Assembly (NCBI RefSeq): GCF_032854445.1
Contig: NC_088304.1
Coordinates: forward strand, 27,039,732-27,101,731
Reading direction: 5' to 3'
DNA length: 62,000 nucleotides
Source: Liolophura sinensis
Lineage: Eukaryota; Mollusca; Polyplacophora; Chitonida; Chitonidae
The notes below the pieces were generated by a model that worked only from the letters and a program-made list of their open reading frames with translations, made no database searches and had not been told where the DNA came from. The translations under genes were made by a program, and so were the position numbers. Shown here one piece after another: positions 17,744-29,800 of this stretch; positions within the stretch are counted from its first letter, which is position 1; each line of letters starts with the position of its first letter.

Positions 17744-17767
17744 GGGGGGCGGGGGCGGGGGCGGGGC
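17744..17767 (+). repeat. GGGGGC VNTR, unit 2
   Basis: Several GGGGGC units in a row. Unit 1 has a single G6C at 5471. Confidence 0.9.
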
Positions 17768-18698
17768 AATTTACTTATTTACATGTGTAAAAGTCAGAGG
17801 TTATTGTTTTATGGAACGTAGGTAAAGTCTCATCACAGACGATCCACCGGGAATAGTGTAAATGTTTGGACTACAGCGACAGTGAATCTTCATTGGTTCC
17901 CTTCTTCCTGACATGGGCTCAGACGACTGACCGAATTAATTTGTTGTCGCTTTGAATAAATATATTGATATATTTAAAATACTTTTTAGTGCTTCAGATG
18001 TCAGACGAGATATTTAGAGACTACATTGTGGCCGAAGTCATAACCCTAATCTCACATGTCGCAGTGTCTGTGGGTACATGGACAAAAATAACTTCCGTTT
18101 TTCGGTAGTGAATGTAATTTTGTGTATTTTAGAGTATAACGACTTTTTTTTGCTTGGCGTTGCTGGGCACGACTCCCAGCTGCCGGCATAGAAAGGTCCA
18201 GACTTTGACGGTCAAAGTATGTCAAGATTTCTCACAGGCTAGGCCAGGCATGCACCAAAGCTTATTGGCCACGGAATGTTTGGGACTGAGTAACAGCGCT
18301 AAACATTAACATTGTCGCTTATGAAAAATTGACGGAGGTCTGTGGCCACATTCGAGATCGCTAGCCTGTGAGAACATGGGGTGGATGTAACCTAATACAC
18401 CATACAGAGCCAAGAGCAAACATTCTTGTACAGCTGGTTGACGAATTACAAGGCTATGTCACGGTAACCCAGACAATTGTGTACATTACTGAATCCTTAC
18501 AATTTTATTTCACAGAATACAAAGCAAGCTATACAAGCATTCAAATAGAGGACTTTTAAATCGAATTCATTTAAAAGTAACTTGTCTTTTGAAAGTAACA
18601 ACTCTTTTCTTCAGGAATTTCTATAAAACTCAGCGCCTCAATTTTCTACTCTAAATAACTTTTTGTGAAACATTTTGATACGCACGTGTTATAAGAAA

Positions 18699-18971
18699 TG
18701 GGGGCCTCCGTTGGTTAGTTGGTTAGGGCGATGGCGGAGCGTAATGACCCAAGAGCCTCTCACCAATGCGGTCGCTGTTAGTTCAAGTCCAGATCATGCT
18801 GACTTCCTCTCCGGCCACACGTAAGAATGTCTGCCATTAACCTATGGCATGGTATGCTCGTGGGTTTCCCTCGGGTTCTACCCGGTTTCCACCCATCAAA
18901 ATACTGGCCGCCTTATAACTGAAATATTTTTGAGTACGGCATAAAACACCAATCAAATAAATAAAAAATAA
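18699..18971 (+). mobile_element. SINE, full length, unit 2
   Basis: gggggcctccgttggttagttgg head, B-box gttcaagtcc, tail ataaaacaccaatc plus aaataaataaa. Orthologues at 48463 and 61330; not in unit 1. Confidence 0.8.
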
Positions 18972-19777
18972 ATATAAGAATTGTAATCAAAATAAATGCC
19001 TATTATGTCTGACGGGTTTACCGATAATTACAGATAAAAGCAACAAGAGTTCGAACTCAAAACTTTTCAGTTAAATCCCTCTTAAATGGTGACTACTATT
19101 TAACTGGGGAATTACTTATTCACTTATCCCTGTTCCTTCAAGTTACAAGTCAAAAACGTTTGCCATTAATAAAAAACCTAACACTTCAGCACAGAGTGCG
19201 CTATTACGTTTGTTCAACGTTTAATCAGTTTCCTTTTCCTTTCATTTAGTGGGAGGACGGAAACAATATTTACCTATTTAATTGGTCTTTAATGCTGTCG
19301 ATGGAGGTAAGCTTTATGGGTGGAAGAAACTGGTGCTCATGGAGAAAATTGTAGCCCATTCCAGTATCCAGGGGAAACTATTTGACGTAAAGCCGCAGTG
19401 AAATCAGTGATGTCTGGCTTGGAGTCTGTTACCGTATTAAAGGCTCGAATTAGGCGAGAACAACTTTTTACCTGGATTGGACAGAAGCAAATACACATAT
19501 TTCACGAGTAAATCATTTGGTCAGGATTCAAGCTCATAAGTTAAGCAAAACCAAGCAAAAAGAAACGCCTTTTAGCTCTCTTTCTTTGCGTGAGAGTTTT
19601 TCAAATATGAAGCTCTTGTTAGCCTTACAATTTAAGGTTTAACATATTTATGTGTATTGTCCCAAACATTAAACCATAATGACATCAATTGTGGTTAAAC
19701 CAATTATACAAACTCCATCACTTCTTGTAAATGCCTGTGGTGCAAAGTTCTACATCCACACTTGTTGTTCTTTTCCT

Positions 19778-19836
19778 TGTTATGTATGACTATTTAACGT
19801 CTTCATGTACTGTTAGTCTGCGGACCTTTGTGAAAG
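19778..19836 (+). repeat. 5' LTR, left fragment
   Basis: 59 bases identical to the start of the 3' LTR at 36501. They end at CTTTGTGAAAG, which is the left copy of the LINE target duplication. Confidence 0.9.
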
Positions 19837-20229
19837 GGGGGGGGGGGGGGGGGATTGATTTGCACTGGCGCTTTTCCGGCCCAGTGTTTGTGTTTGCAGA
19901 GGGTCATTATTCACTATGATGACCGTTTCTTAATGTACAATCCATATTTACAGTACAAGATGGGCAGGTACATGGGTTAACGAGAGATTTTGGGAAAGGT
20001 GGGCGTTAGAACACTCAAGATGTTATAACATATATGGAACACAGAGTATAGTACAGGAAGAGCTGAACAGTACACATACACAACACCTGGACAAAAAAAC
20101 AGTAGAAGCGTCAGCTCACATCAGTTCTGTTAGGGTAAAAAAACGACAACAACCACTTTAAAAGCAACAAATAGGCCGATCCAACCATGTTAACATTAAA
20201 AAAAAACAAACAAAAAGAAAAACGGGTTA

Positions 20230-23200
20230 TTAAAAACGACGACATCTGCTAAGAAAATTCGCCAGGGCCTGGAAAGTCTTACTTCGGTTCGCTTTAGGAT
20301 TTAAAACAGATGCTAACGTAAAATGCCGAAGGCCAATGGAGCGTAAGTCCCGGTAAAGAACACGGCGAGCGTTAGAGTGCCGGGCACACGTAAATAAGAG
20401 ATGAGCCATATTATCGTTAACTAGGCATACGTCACATAACCCAGATGGGTGCAGATTCATTCTGGATAAATAGGTATTTGTAGGTACATGTCCAGAAATA
20501 AGGCGGAAAACTAGCGTTTCATCTCGTCGGGAACGTAATGATATTGGCGAATTTAATAAGACAGAACGATTATACTGGTGAAAAAACCTCCCCTTATTAG
20601 CTTCATCCCACTGCCGCTGCCAAATATCCACAAACTTAGGTGCGACATGACTCATGATTTCATTAATGTTTAAGGGCACGTGTATGGATATATCTAAAAA
20701 GGATGAAGCTCTCTTCGCCAGGGAGTCTGCCATTTCGTTCCCCACAATACCGACATGAGCTGGTACCCAGTCAAAACTCACAGAGACGCCCTGGTAACGA
20801 AGAGCGGTGCATAAATGTAGTATTTCAAACACAAGTGATGAAGAATTATACCAGACATAATTTGACATGGCCTGCAAGGAAGATAAAGAATCGGTAAGTA
20901 TAACAGCCCTGGAAGGTTTTAGGTCGAGGAGAAACTGAAGAGCACAGATGATAGCTGTAAGTTCTGCTGTAAATACTGAGATAAAATTGGATAATCTAAA
21001 GGATTTGGAATATTTTAACTCTGGAACACAAAAAGCTGCACCAACTCTGTTGCTGTCTGGACACTTGGAGGCATCAGTGTATACCTGCAAGTACTGGGAT
21101 AGGCTTGTATGTATATATTCCGTAGCACATAGTAAGGAAACATTCGGATTATCAGATTTTTTTCTATCATCGTTCAGAGTAGTCGAAATATAGGGAGGTT
21201 CTAGATTCCATGTGGGGAAATCAGGAACACGGGGTGACTGCAAAGCAACATTATCACAATCTAAAAACGAAGATATGTTCTTTGATCTCAAACTAAATGG
21301 TAACCCAGCATTTACTATTTAAGTCATGCAAGTTGTCATAAAAGGAAGGTTCGAGCAAACGAGACGAAGCATTATTAACCGAACATTTGAGCCTGAAAAA
21401 GAACTTGAGGGTGCGCAGGCGCCGACGGATAGACAATGGCCACTCGTTACAGAATACCTGTAGAACGTTAAGTGGTGTGGTGCGCATGCCTCCTGTACAT
21501 ATCCGCAGCGCTGCGCACTGAACAGAATCTAATTTTTCTTTAAGCGTAATGCAAGCAGAATCATAGGCTTCACAACAATAATCAAGTTTGGTACGGATGA
21601 GAGAGCGATATAGCAGTAGTAATGATTTTTTCTCAGCCCCCCCAACATTTGCCCGATACACACCTCATTAAATTTAGAACTTTATCACATCTTGCTATCA
21701 AATAGTCGATATGTCTACCCCAAGTAAGCCTATTATAGAATATAACCCCGAGATACTTAAAAGAAGAGGAGATTTTGATCGTCGAGTTATTAAGGGTTAG
21801 ACAAACATTACCAGTATGGCGCCGTGTAAACACAACAGCTTCTGTTTTAACAGAAGAAAACTTAAACCCCCAGTCCCGGCTCCATTTCATTATATCATCT
21901 AGACCTTGCTGAATATGCTTGACACAAGAGGCAAGGGACCTAGAGCAAAACCACATGCATTTATCATCAGCGAAAAGCGTGCAATTTAATTTAGGGGATA
22001 TGGCATTGGGTAAGTCATTTATGGCTACATTAAATAAAGTGGGAGATAAGACACTTCCCTGGGGAACCCCATTCTCCACCGGAACCATGCGAGAATAACT
22101 CTGTCCCACTCGAACTTTAATAAAACGTCCGGACAGGAAATCTTTTAAAAAACCCAACATTTTCCCACCAATGCCAATATTACGCAGCTTAATTAGCACC
22201 CCAGTCCTCCAAACCATATCGTACGCTTTTTCTATATCGAGAAACACGGCAAGTAAATAATCTTTATATTTAAAAGAGTGTCTGATGGAGGTTTCTAAAT
22301 TAACCACATGGTCAGTAGTACAACGTTTGTTTCTAAAACTGCTCTGTACTGGACTAAGTATATTGTGTTTCTCCAAAAACCACATCAATCTAGAATTTAT
22401 CATACGCTCCATGACCTTGCAGAGACAGGACGTGAGGGCTATAGGCCTGTACGAAGATGTGAACGAGGGATCCTTACCTGGTTTAGCAACGGGCACAACA
22501 ATTGCCGTTTTCCATTTAGCAGGGAGTTTCATACTAGACCAAACGGCATTGTACAGCAATAGTAATATAGTCATACAGTGATATGGCAAATTGTACAACA
22601 TGGAGTACGTAATAGTATCCTCACCCGGTGACGAATCCGAACACGAGGATAAGGCCTGCTTTAATTCTAGTAAAGAAAAATCATTGTTAATTGGCATGTC
22701 ATCAAAAAGAATATTATTAAAAGGATGCATTTCTTCAATATTTTCCTTATGGGATATAAACTCAGGAGAATAATTGTTTGAACTGGAAACGAAAGAGAAA
22801 CTGTCTGCCAAAATATTGGCTTTGTCAATATTAGTAACATAATTACTATTATTATGAACAATAGTTGGGGTGTTATTTGATTTTCTTTTACCTTTAATCG
22901 AGTTTATTTTATTCCAGACTTCTTTGGTATTTGTATTTTCAGATAAATTCGAACAGTATTGTCGCCAGTGATCTCTCTGAGCTGTTTTAATCACCCGCTG
23001 TGCTACAGCTTTAGCTCGTTTAAATAAAACAATGTCTTGGTATAGGCGAGTGCGTTTTGCACGATTTTTTAAACGTTTCCGATTTTTTATAGCATTAGAA
23101 CAATCGTCGTTCCACCAAGGAACAGGTATTTTACTAGACACCTTACCTGAGGATTTTGGAATGCATTTTTGTGCAGCCACATCAATGGCATTAAGTACAT

Positions 23201-24059
23201 TATCTGCAAAAATATCAACATCATTATTATACACATCCTGAGAAAAAGACCTCAAACATTCTTCTTTGTATACATCCCAGTTTGCCCTTTTCACACACCA
23301 TCTGGGAGGCTGGCCTACAGGATTCACATGGTGATCTATATTACAGGTGACTAAAACTGGTAAGTGGTCGCTAGGACAAGGGCTTATGGTATCAACGAAC
23401 CAATTAAAAGACAGACCTATATCTGCTGAGCAAAGAGTAAGGTCTAAGTGAGACAGATTACCAGAATGAGGATCTACACGAGTGCCCGTCCCATCATTTA
23501 AAACACACATTTCATAATCATTAACTAGAGCAGTCATTACCCTTCCATTGAAATTCGTTGTAATGCTACCCCATAAGGGTCCGTAAGCGTTAAAATCCCC
23601 ACACACTATATAAGTGCTACTAATATAAGACATAAGAGTATCAAAATCTTTTCTATCAATACGACTAGAAGGATTGTATATATTAACAACACTTGTGGGT
23701 GCACCAGACCTCGTAGCAATATTAAAACATTGTGCCTCAATACTGTTAAAGGGGGGTAACTTTAGTTCTGAAAAGGATAGGCCGTCTTTTAGAAGCATGG
23801 CCAGGTCCCCTCTCCCGTCTGTATTCCTATCCATTCTACCTATAAAATACCCAGGGTAAGTAAAATCCATATGTGGCTTTAAAAAAGTTTCTTGAAGACA
23901 TATAACATGAGGAGCGGGCTTAAGATTTTGAATATAACACTTGAATTCCGCTCCATGAGCGCCAAGACCGCAAATATTCTGATGTAACATGTTAAAAGTC
24001 ATTGATAATAAAGGTAAAACAAGATAGGAGTATATATTTATATTATATAAAGGATACAT
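20230..24059 (-). pseudogene. LINE copy 1 ORF2 (endonuclease, RT, RNase H), two frameshifts
   Basis: Read right to left. The APE endonuclease shows QNICG, QETFL, GDFNAYG and SDHLPVL. The RT shows SYRPIALTS, DIEKAYD, GVPQGSVLSP and FADD (Phe replaces the common Tyr). The RNase H shows YTDAS, TAELTA, LTDSLSS and NEMADSLAK. The start ATG overlaps the ORF1 stop as TAATG. The first open stretch (21633-24059) ends at a C run near 21635-21645 that has one more C than copy 2. A second frame change lies near 21293-21320. RNase H lies in 20230-21291. Confidence 0.85.
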
Positions 24060-25282
24060 TATGAATGTTCATCATCCGAGGACACAGTAAATAGAATATT
24101 GTTCAGTCTTTTAAAATCAACAGCCTCAGAGCCAAGACGACTCTGAGCGATGCTAAACACTACTTGTACCAAACTCTTAGGGTCTTCGATTTCGAAGACT
24201 TTTATTAGTATTTCCGAAAAGATGGCGATAAGCCTTGTGGCCATTGTGAAGGACATATCGTCTGTCTGAGTGGATTCACCACGTGGGGTTTGAGTAGCTA
24301 TGGACCTAAGGATTGGCTTGACGGGTGTAATCGTAATAGAATGGGGCTGTTCAGGGGGGGTATCTACTACCGGCCCTTCTGTTAGAGCTCGCTCATTTGA
24401 CCCCTCTGGATAAATTCTATGGGGGTTATCTTCTTCACGTACTGATTTTAAAGCATCAGCAAAAGAAATTTTCTTGGTAACCTTTATGAACTGCTCTTTA
24501 CATACCTGCTTTCTATATGGGCAACCCATATACGCCGAGCTATGGCTCAGGGACCCGCAGTTGACACATTTGGGGCGATCCAGGTTGTGGCATTCATCAA
24601 ATGTATGGGGGCCGCCACATCTTGGGCATCGCTGGCGCCCCCTACATTCCCCTGAAATATGCCCAAAGGACTGACATTTGAAGCAACGTATGGCGGGTGG
24701 AACATATTGCTTGACAGGAAATATTTCGTAACCGAGAGAAACTTCTTCCGGTAGTGCATCCGAATTAAAATATAACAACATACATTTGGTTTTAGTTTTT
24801 TCCTTCCCTTTAGTCAGACGCTGTGCTTTCGTTACTTTGTATTTTTTCAGTGCTTGTTGTACTTCTTCTTCAGTGATGTCTTCCCCTAACCCATAAATCA
24901 CCCCACGTGAAAGGGTGATATTCGAGTGCAGCCTGCAGGAGACATCTCTTCCCATCAGCGTTGTTATGCTGAGTGCCTTTTTGACTTGAGTGGCACTATT
25001 ACAAACAATCATTAGGTCTTTACCGTTAATTTTCTTTACTTGTTTTACATTGCCAATTGCTTGTTGTAAACTCTGACCAAATTTAATTGGGTTCCACCCA
25101 GTGACGGGTAAGCCCCCCATAGATGAAATTACAACATTGTTATTGTTATTTCCCTGCTTCTGACCCACCTGCTTTGCTTTCTTTTCTTCCTGGGAGCTTC
25201 TATCGGTTGAAAAATCGCGCGTTCGTTTTGTAGTGAATCGCGTTTCCACGACTTCCATGTCGTCTCCTTCTGCGTCATCCAT
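24059..25282 (-). CDS. LINE copy 1 ORF1 (zinc-knuckle nucleic-acid-binding protein)
   Basis: About 407 codons from MDDAEGDD; an in-frame ATG four codons further upstream (25294) exists only in this copy. The N-terminal third is basic. The middle resembles the RRM-like part of other ORF1 proteins. Three CCHC/CCHC-like knuckles follow (CFKCQSFGHISGEC, CPRCGGPHTFDEC, CVNCGSLSHSSAYMGC). The product would coat element RNA. Intact in this copy. Confidence 0.82.
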   Translation of the reverse strand: MDDAEGDDMEVVETRFTTKRTRDFSTDRSSQEEKKAKQVGQKQGNNNNNVVISSMGGLPVTGWNPIKFGQSLQQAIGNVKQVKKINGKDLMIVCNSATQVKKALSITTLMGRDVSCRLHSNITLSRGVIYGLGEDITEEEVQQALKKYKVTKAQRLTKGKEKTKTKCMLLYFNSDALPEEVSLGYEIFPVKQYVPPAIRCFKCQSFGHISGECRGRQRCPRCGGPHTFDECHNLDRPKCVNCGSLSHSSAYMGCPYRKQVCKEQFIKVTKKISFADALKSVREEDNPHRIYPEGSNERALTEGPVVDTPPEQPHSITITPVKPILRSIATQTPRGESTQTDDMSFTMATRLIAIFSEILIKVFEIEDPKSLVQVVFSIAQSRLGSEAVDFKRLNNILFTVSSDDEHS

Positions 25283-25636
25283 GGCTGTAACCAATGACTA
25301 TAGTGGTGTATGCACAGGGGAGTTATTACAAGACGACAGTTAAAAATAGCAGAAGTTGCTCGGGAGCTGCTCCGAGCCAGGGAGAAAAGACGAAAGGCGC
25401 TCTGTTAGGTGTGGAAGAGACAGTGTAAGTACAGGATTTCCTATCCCACAATTGTACACTATACCTAAAGTATAGTAACTTATAGCCCTATGCTACTATA
25501 TAATACTAACGATATTACTATTATACACTATATATTACTATATACACTATATATTACTATATATACAATCAATTATAGAACTTTTTTTCTATGGATTAAC
25601 TATATTTCTAATATCAGATGTGACTGCTTATCAGCC

Positions 25637-25652
25637 AAAAAAAAAAAAAAAA
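25637..25652 (+). repeat. A16 homopolymer in LINE copy 1 leader
   Basis: Sixteen A on the plus strand (T on the element strand). The matching tract in copy 2 has 46. Confidence 0.9.
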
Positions 25653-25811
25653 TTGTTGTCAAAAAGCCCAATACTAAGCAACAAACGTGTATTATTAATT
25701 TAGAATTTACAACACCGAAAGCTATCACAAATAAATCCAAAAAATATCAAATATACAACACTATGAAAACCTCTCTCAATGAACGCCTGTACAAGAAAGG
25801 GGGTTAAGTTG

Positions 25812-25841
25812 ACCTTTGCCTCCTTTACCGCGTCCAGACAT
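25812..25841 (-). other. Histone H4-like start (codons 1-10) fused to the LINE 5' end, copy 1
   Basis: On the minus strand these 30 bases read MSGRGKGGKG, the first ten residues of histone H4. Histone H2A shares the first nine. The frame then leaves H4 and stops. The bases to the right (to about 25876) may be the H4 5' leader. Confidence 0.6.
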
Positions 25842-25910
25842 ATCTATACCTTCTATCGAGCTGAGCAAGTAGAAAAAAAAAATAAATAAAAAAAAAAAAA
25901 TCCTTTTTAC

Positions 25911-26286
25911 AACAACTTTTTACCTGCATTGGACAGAAGCAAATACACATATTTCACGAGTAAATCATTTGGTCAGGATTCAAGCTCATAAGTTCAGCAA
26001 AACCAAGCAAAAAGAAACGCCTTTTAGCTCTCTTTCTTTGCGTGAGAGTTTTTCAAATATGAAACTCTTGTTAGCCTTACAATTTAAGGTTTAACATATT
26101 TATGTGCACTGCCCCAAACATTAAACCATAATGACATCAATTGTGGTTAAACCAATTATACAAACTCCATCACTTCTTGTAAATGCCTGTGGTGCAAAGT
26201 TCTACATCCACACTTGTTGTTCTTTTCCTTGTTATGTATGACTATTTAACGTCTTCATGTACTGTTAGTCTGCGGACCTTTGTGAA
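25911..26286 (+). repeat. Duplicated flank between the two LINE copies
   Basis: Repeats 19459-19836: about 318 bases of array spacer followed by the first 58 bases of the 5' LTR, nearly identical. It is preceded by an A-rich filler (25873-25900) and TCCTTTTTAC. This shows that the second LINE copy arose by tandem duplication of LINE plus flank, not by an independent insertion. Confidence 0.85.
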
Positions 26287-26831
26287 GGGGGGGGGGGTTG
26301 ATTTGCACTGGCGCTTTTCCGGCCGAAAGGGCCGATGCGCGCCAAAACTTGGCGTCATTGAAAATGCTTTTAAGCTGGATAGTATATAAAGGAAGAGTAT
26401 ATTATTTCGGACAAGAAGAAGAAGTTTTAGTACTAGTGCTATGGACATTGTAGCATTATAGCCGACGAATTTTGGGCTTCATGACTAAAAGAAAAAAAAA
26501 ACAAAAGTGTTTGCAGAGGGTCATTATTCACTATGATGACCGTTTCTTAGTGTATAATCCATATTTACAGTACAAGATGGGCAGGTACATGGGTTAAAAG
26601 AGAGATTTTGGGAAAGGTGGGCGTTAGAACACTCACGATGTTATAACATATATGGAACACAGAGTGTAGTACAGGAGGAGCTGAACAGTATACATACACA
26701 ACACCTGGACAAAAAAAAACAGTAGAAGCGTCAGCTCACATCAGTTCTGTTCGGGTAAAAAAAAAAAGACAACAACCACTTTAAAAGCAACAAATAGGCT
26801 GATCCAACCATGTTAACAAAAAAAACCATTA

Positions 26832-29800
26832 TTAAAAACGACGACATCTGCTAAGAAAATTCGCCAGGGCCTGGAAAGTCTTACTTCGGTTCGCTTTAGG
26901 ATTTAAAACAGATGCTAACGTAAAATGCCGAAGGCCAATGGAGCGTAAGTCCCGGTAAAGAACACGGCGAGCGTTAGAGTGCCGGGTACACGTAAATAAG
27001 AGATGAGCGATATCATCGTTAATTAGGCATACGTCACATAACCCAGATGGGTGCAGATTCATTCTGAATAAATAGGTATTTGTAGGTACATGTCCAGAAA
27101 TAAGGCGGAAAACTAGCGTTTCATCTCGTCGGGAACGTAATGATATTGGCGAATTTAACAAGACAGAACGATTATACTGGTGAAAAAACCTCCCCTTATT
27201 AGCTTCATCCCACTGCCGCTGCCAAATATCCACAAACTTAGGTGCGACATGACTCATGATTTCATTAATGTTTAAGGGCACGTGTATGGATATATCTAAA
27301 AAGGATGAAGCTCTCTTCGCCAGGGAGTCTGCCATTTCGTTTCCCACAATACCGACATGAGCTGGTACCCAGTCAAAACTCACAGAGACGCCCTGGTAAC
27401 GAAGAGCGGTGCATAAATGTAGTATTTCAAACACAAGTGATGAAGAATTATACCAGACATAATTTGACATGGCCTGCAAGGAAGATAAAGAATCGGTAAG
27501 TATAACAGCCCTAGAAGGTTTTAGGTCGAGGAGAAACTATAGAGCACAGATGATAGCTGTAAGTTCTGCTGTAAATACTGAGATAAAATTGGATAATCTA
27601 AAGGATTTGGAATATTTTAACTCTGGGACACAAAAAGCTGCACCAACTCTGTTGCTGTCTGGACACTTGGAGGCATCAGTGTATACCTGCAAGTACTGGG
27701 ATAGGCTTGTATGTATATATTCCGTAGCACATAGTAAGGAAACATTCGGATTATCAGATTTTTTTCTATCATCGTTCAGAGTAGTCGAAATATAGGGAGG
27801 TTCTAGATTCCATGTGGGGAAATCAGGAACACGGGGTGACTGCAAAGCAACATTATCACAATCTAAAGACGAAGATATGTTCTTTGATCTCAAACTAAAT
27901 GGTAACCCAGCATAACTATTTAAGTCATCCAAGTTGTCATAAAAGGAAGGTTCGAGCAAACGAGACGAAGCATTATTAACCGAACATTTGAGCCTGAAAA
28001 AGAACTTGAGGGTGCGCAGGCGCCGACGGATAGAAAATGGCCACTCGTTACAGAATACCTGTAGAACGTTAAGTGGTGTGGTGCGCATACCTCCTGTACA
28101 TATCCGCAGCGCTGCGCACTGGACAGAATCTAATTTTTCTTTAAGCGTAATGCAAGCAGAATCATAGGCTTCACAACAATAATCAAGTTTGGTACGGATG
28201 AGAGAGCGATATAGCAGTAGTAATGATTTTTTCTCAGCCCCCCAACATTTTCCCGATACACACCTCATTAAATTTAGAACTTTATCACATCTTGCTATCA
28301 AATAGTCAATATGTCTACCCCAAGTAAGCCTATTATCGAATATAACCCCGAGATACTTAAAAGAAGAGGAGATTTTGATCGTCGAGTTATTAAGGGTTAG
28401 ACAAACATTACCAGTATGGCGCCGTGTAAACACAACAGCTTCTGTTTTAACAGAAGAAAACTTAAACCCCCAGTCCCGGCTCCATTTCATTATATCATCT
28501 AGACCTTGCTGAATATGCTTGACACAAGAGGCAAGGGACCTAGAGCAAAACCACATGCATTTATCATCAGCGAAAAGCGTGCAATTTAATTTAGGGGATA
28601 TGGCATTGGGTAAGTCATTTATGGCTACATTAAATAAAGTGGGAGATAAGACACTTCCCTGGGGAACCCCATTCTCCACCGGAACCATGCGAGAATAACT
28701 CTGTCCCACTCGAACTTTAATAAAACGTCCGGACAGGAAATCTTTTAAAAAACCCAACATTTTCCCACCAATGCCAATATTACGCAGCTTAATTAGCACC
28801 CCAGTCCTCCAAACCATATCGTACGCTTTTTCTATATCGAGAAACACGGCAAGTAAATAATCTTTATATTTAAAAGAGTGTCTGATGGAGGTTTCTAAAT
28901 TAACCACATGGTCAGTAGTACAACGTTTGTTTCTAAAACCGCTCTGTACTGGACTAAGTATATTGTGTTTCTCCAAAAACCACATCAATCGAGAATTTAT
29001 CATACGCTCCATGACCTTGCAGAGACAGGACGTGAGGGCTATAGGCCTGTACGAAGATGTGAACGAGGGATCCTTACCTGGTTTAGCAACGGGCACAACA
29101 ATTGCCGTTTTCCATTTAGCAGGGAGTTTCATACTAGACCAAACGGCATTGTACAGCAATAGTAATATAGTCATACAGTGATATGGCAAATTGTACAACA
29201 TGGAGTACGTAATAGTATCCTCACCCGGTGACGAATCCGAACATGTTCAAGGCCTGCTTTAATTCTAGTAAAGAAAAATCATTGTTAATTGGCATGTCAT
29301 TAAAAAGAATATTATTAAAAGATGCATTTCTTCAATATTTTCCTTATGGGATATAAACTCAGGAGAATAATTGTTTGAACTGGAAACGAAAGAGAAACTG
29401 TCTGCCAAAATATTGGCTTTGTCAATATTAGTAACATAATTACTATTATTATGAACAATAGTTGGGGTGTTATTTGATTTTCTTTTACCTTTAATCGAGT
29501 TTATTTTATTCCAGACTTCTTTGGTATTTGTATTTTCAGATAAATTCGAACAGTATTGTCGCCAGTGATCTCTCTGAGCTGTTTTAATCACCCGCTGTGC
29601 TACAGCTTTAGCTCGTTTAAATAAAACAATGTCTTGGTATAGGCGAGTGCGTTTTGCACGATTTTTTAACGTTTCCGATTTTTTATAGCATTAGAACAAT
29701 CGTTCGTTTCCACCAATGAACAGGTATTTTACTAGACACCTTACCTGAGGATTTTGGAATGCATTTTTGTGCAGCCACATCAATGGCATTAAGTACATTA

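Larger units (their letters stand above)
13616..19777. other. Unit 2 spacer, no supported gene
   Basis: Conserved spacer, homologous to unit 3 and unit 4. It contains SINEs, the TATA-to-AATAAA segment at 16247 and the GGGGGC VNTR. A 63-codon frame at 18368 recurs at 60998 but is broken in unit 3, so it is not called a gene. Confidence 0.6.
19837..25876 (-). mobile_element. Non-LTR retrotransposon (LINE with APE endonuclease, RT and RNase H), copy 1
   Basis: Minus-strand LINE with two ORFs. ORF1 encodes zinc knuckles; ORF2 encodes endonuclease, RT and a C-terminal RNase H. RNase H after RT points to the I/Nimb/R1-like superfamilies; the clade is not resolved by eye. Its 3' end on the left is a run of about 17 C on the element strand, directly against the target site. 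Its 5' end on the right carries a histone H4-like leader. Compared with copy 2, about 180 bases of 3' UTR are missing after the ttttccggcc near 19880. Confidence 0.88.

Noticed and set aside
18368-18559. 63-codon frame conserved in units 2 and 4 (60998)
   Set aside because: Unit 3 has a different sequence after ITEF and unit 1 diverges, with no splice or promoter context.
20703-22581. Plus-strand frames of 60-108 codons inside the LINE copies
   Set aside because: They are antisense shadows of ORF2; the two LINE copies share them only because the LINE is duplicated.
25637-25652. Poly-A tail of a processed pseudogene on the plus strand
   Set aside because: No retrocopy body precedes it, and the same tract lies in the leader of both LINE copies.
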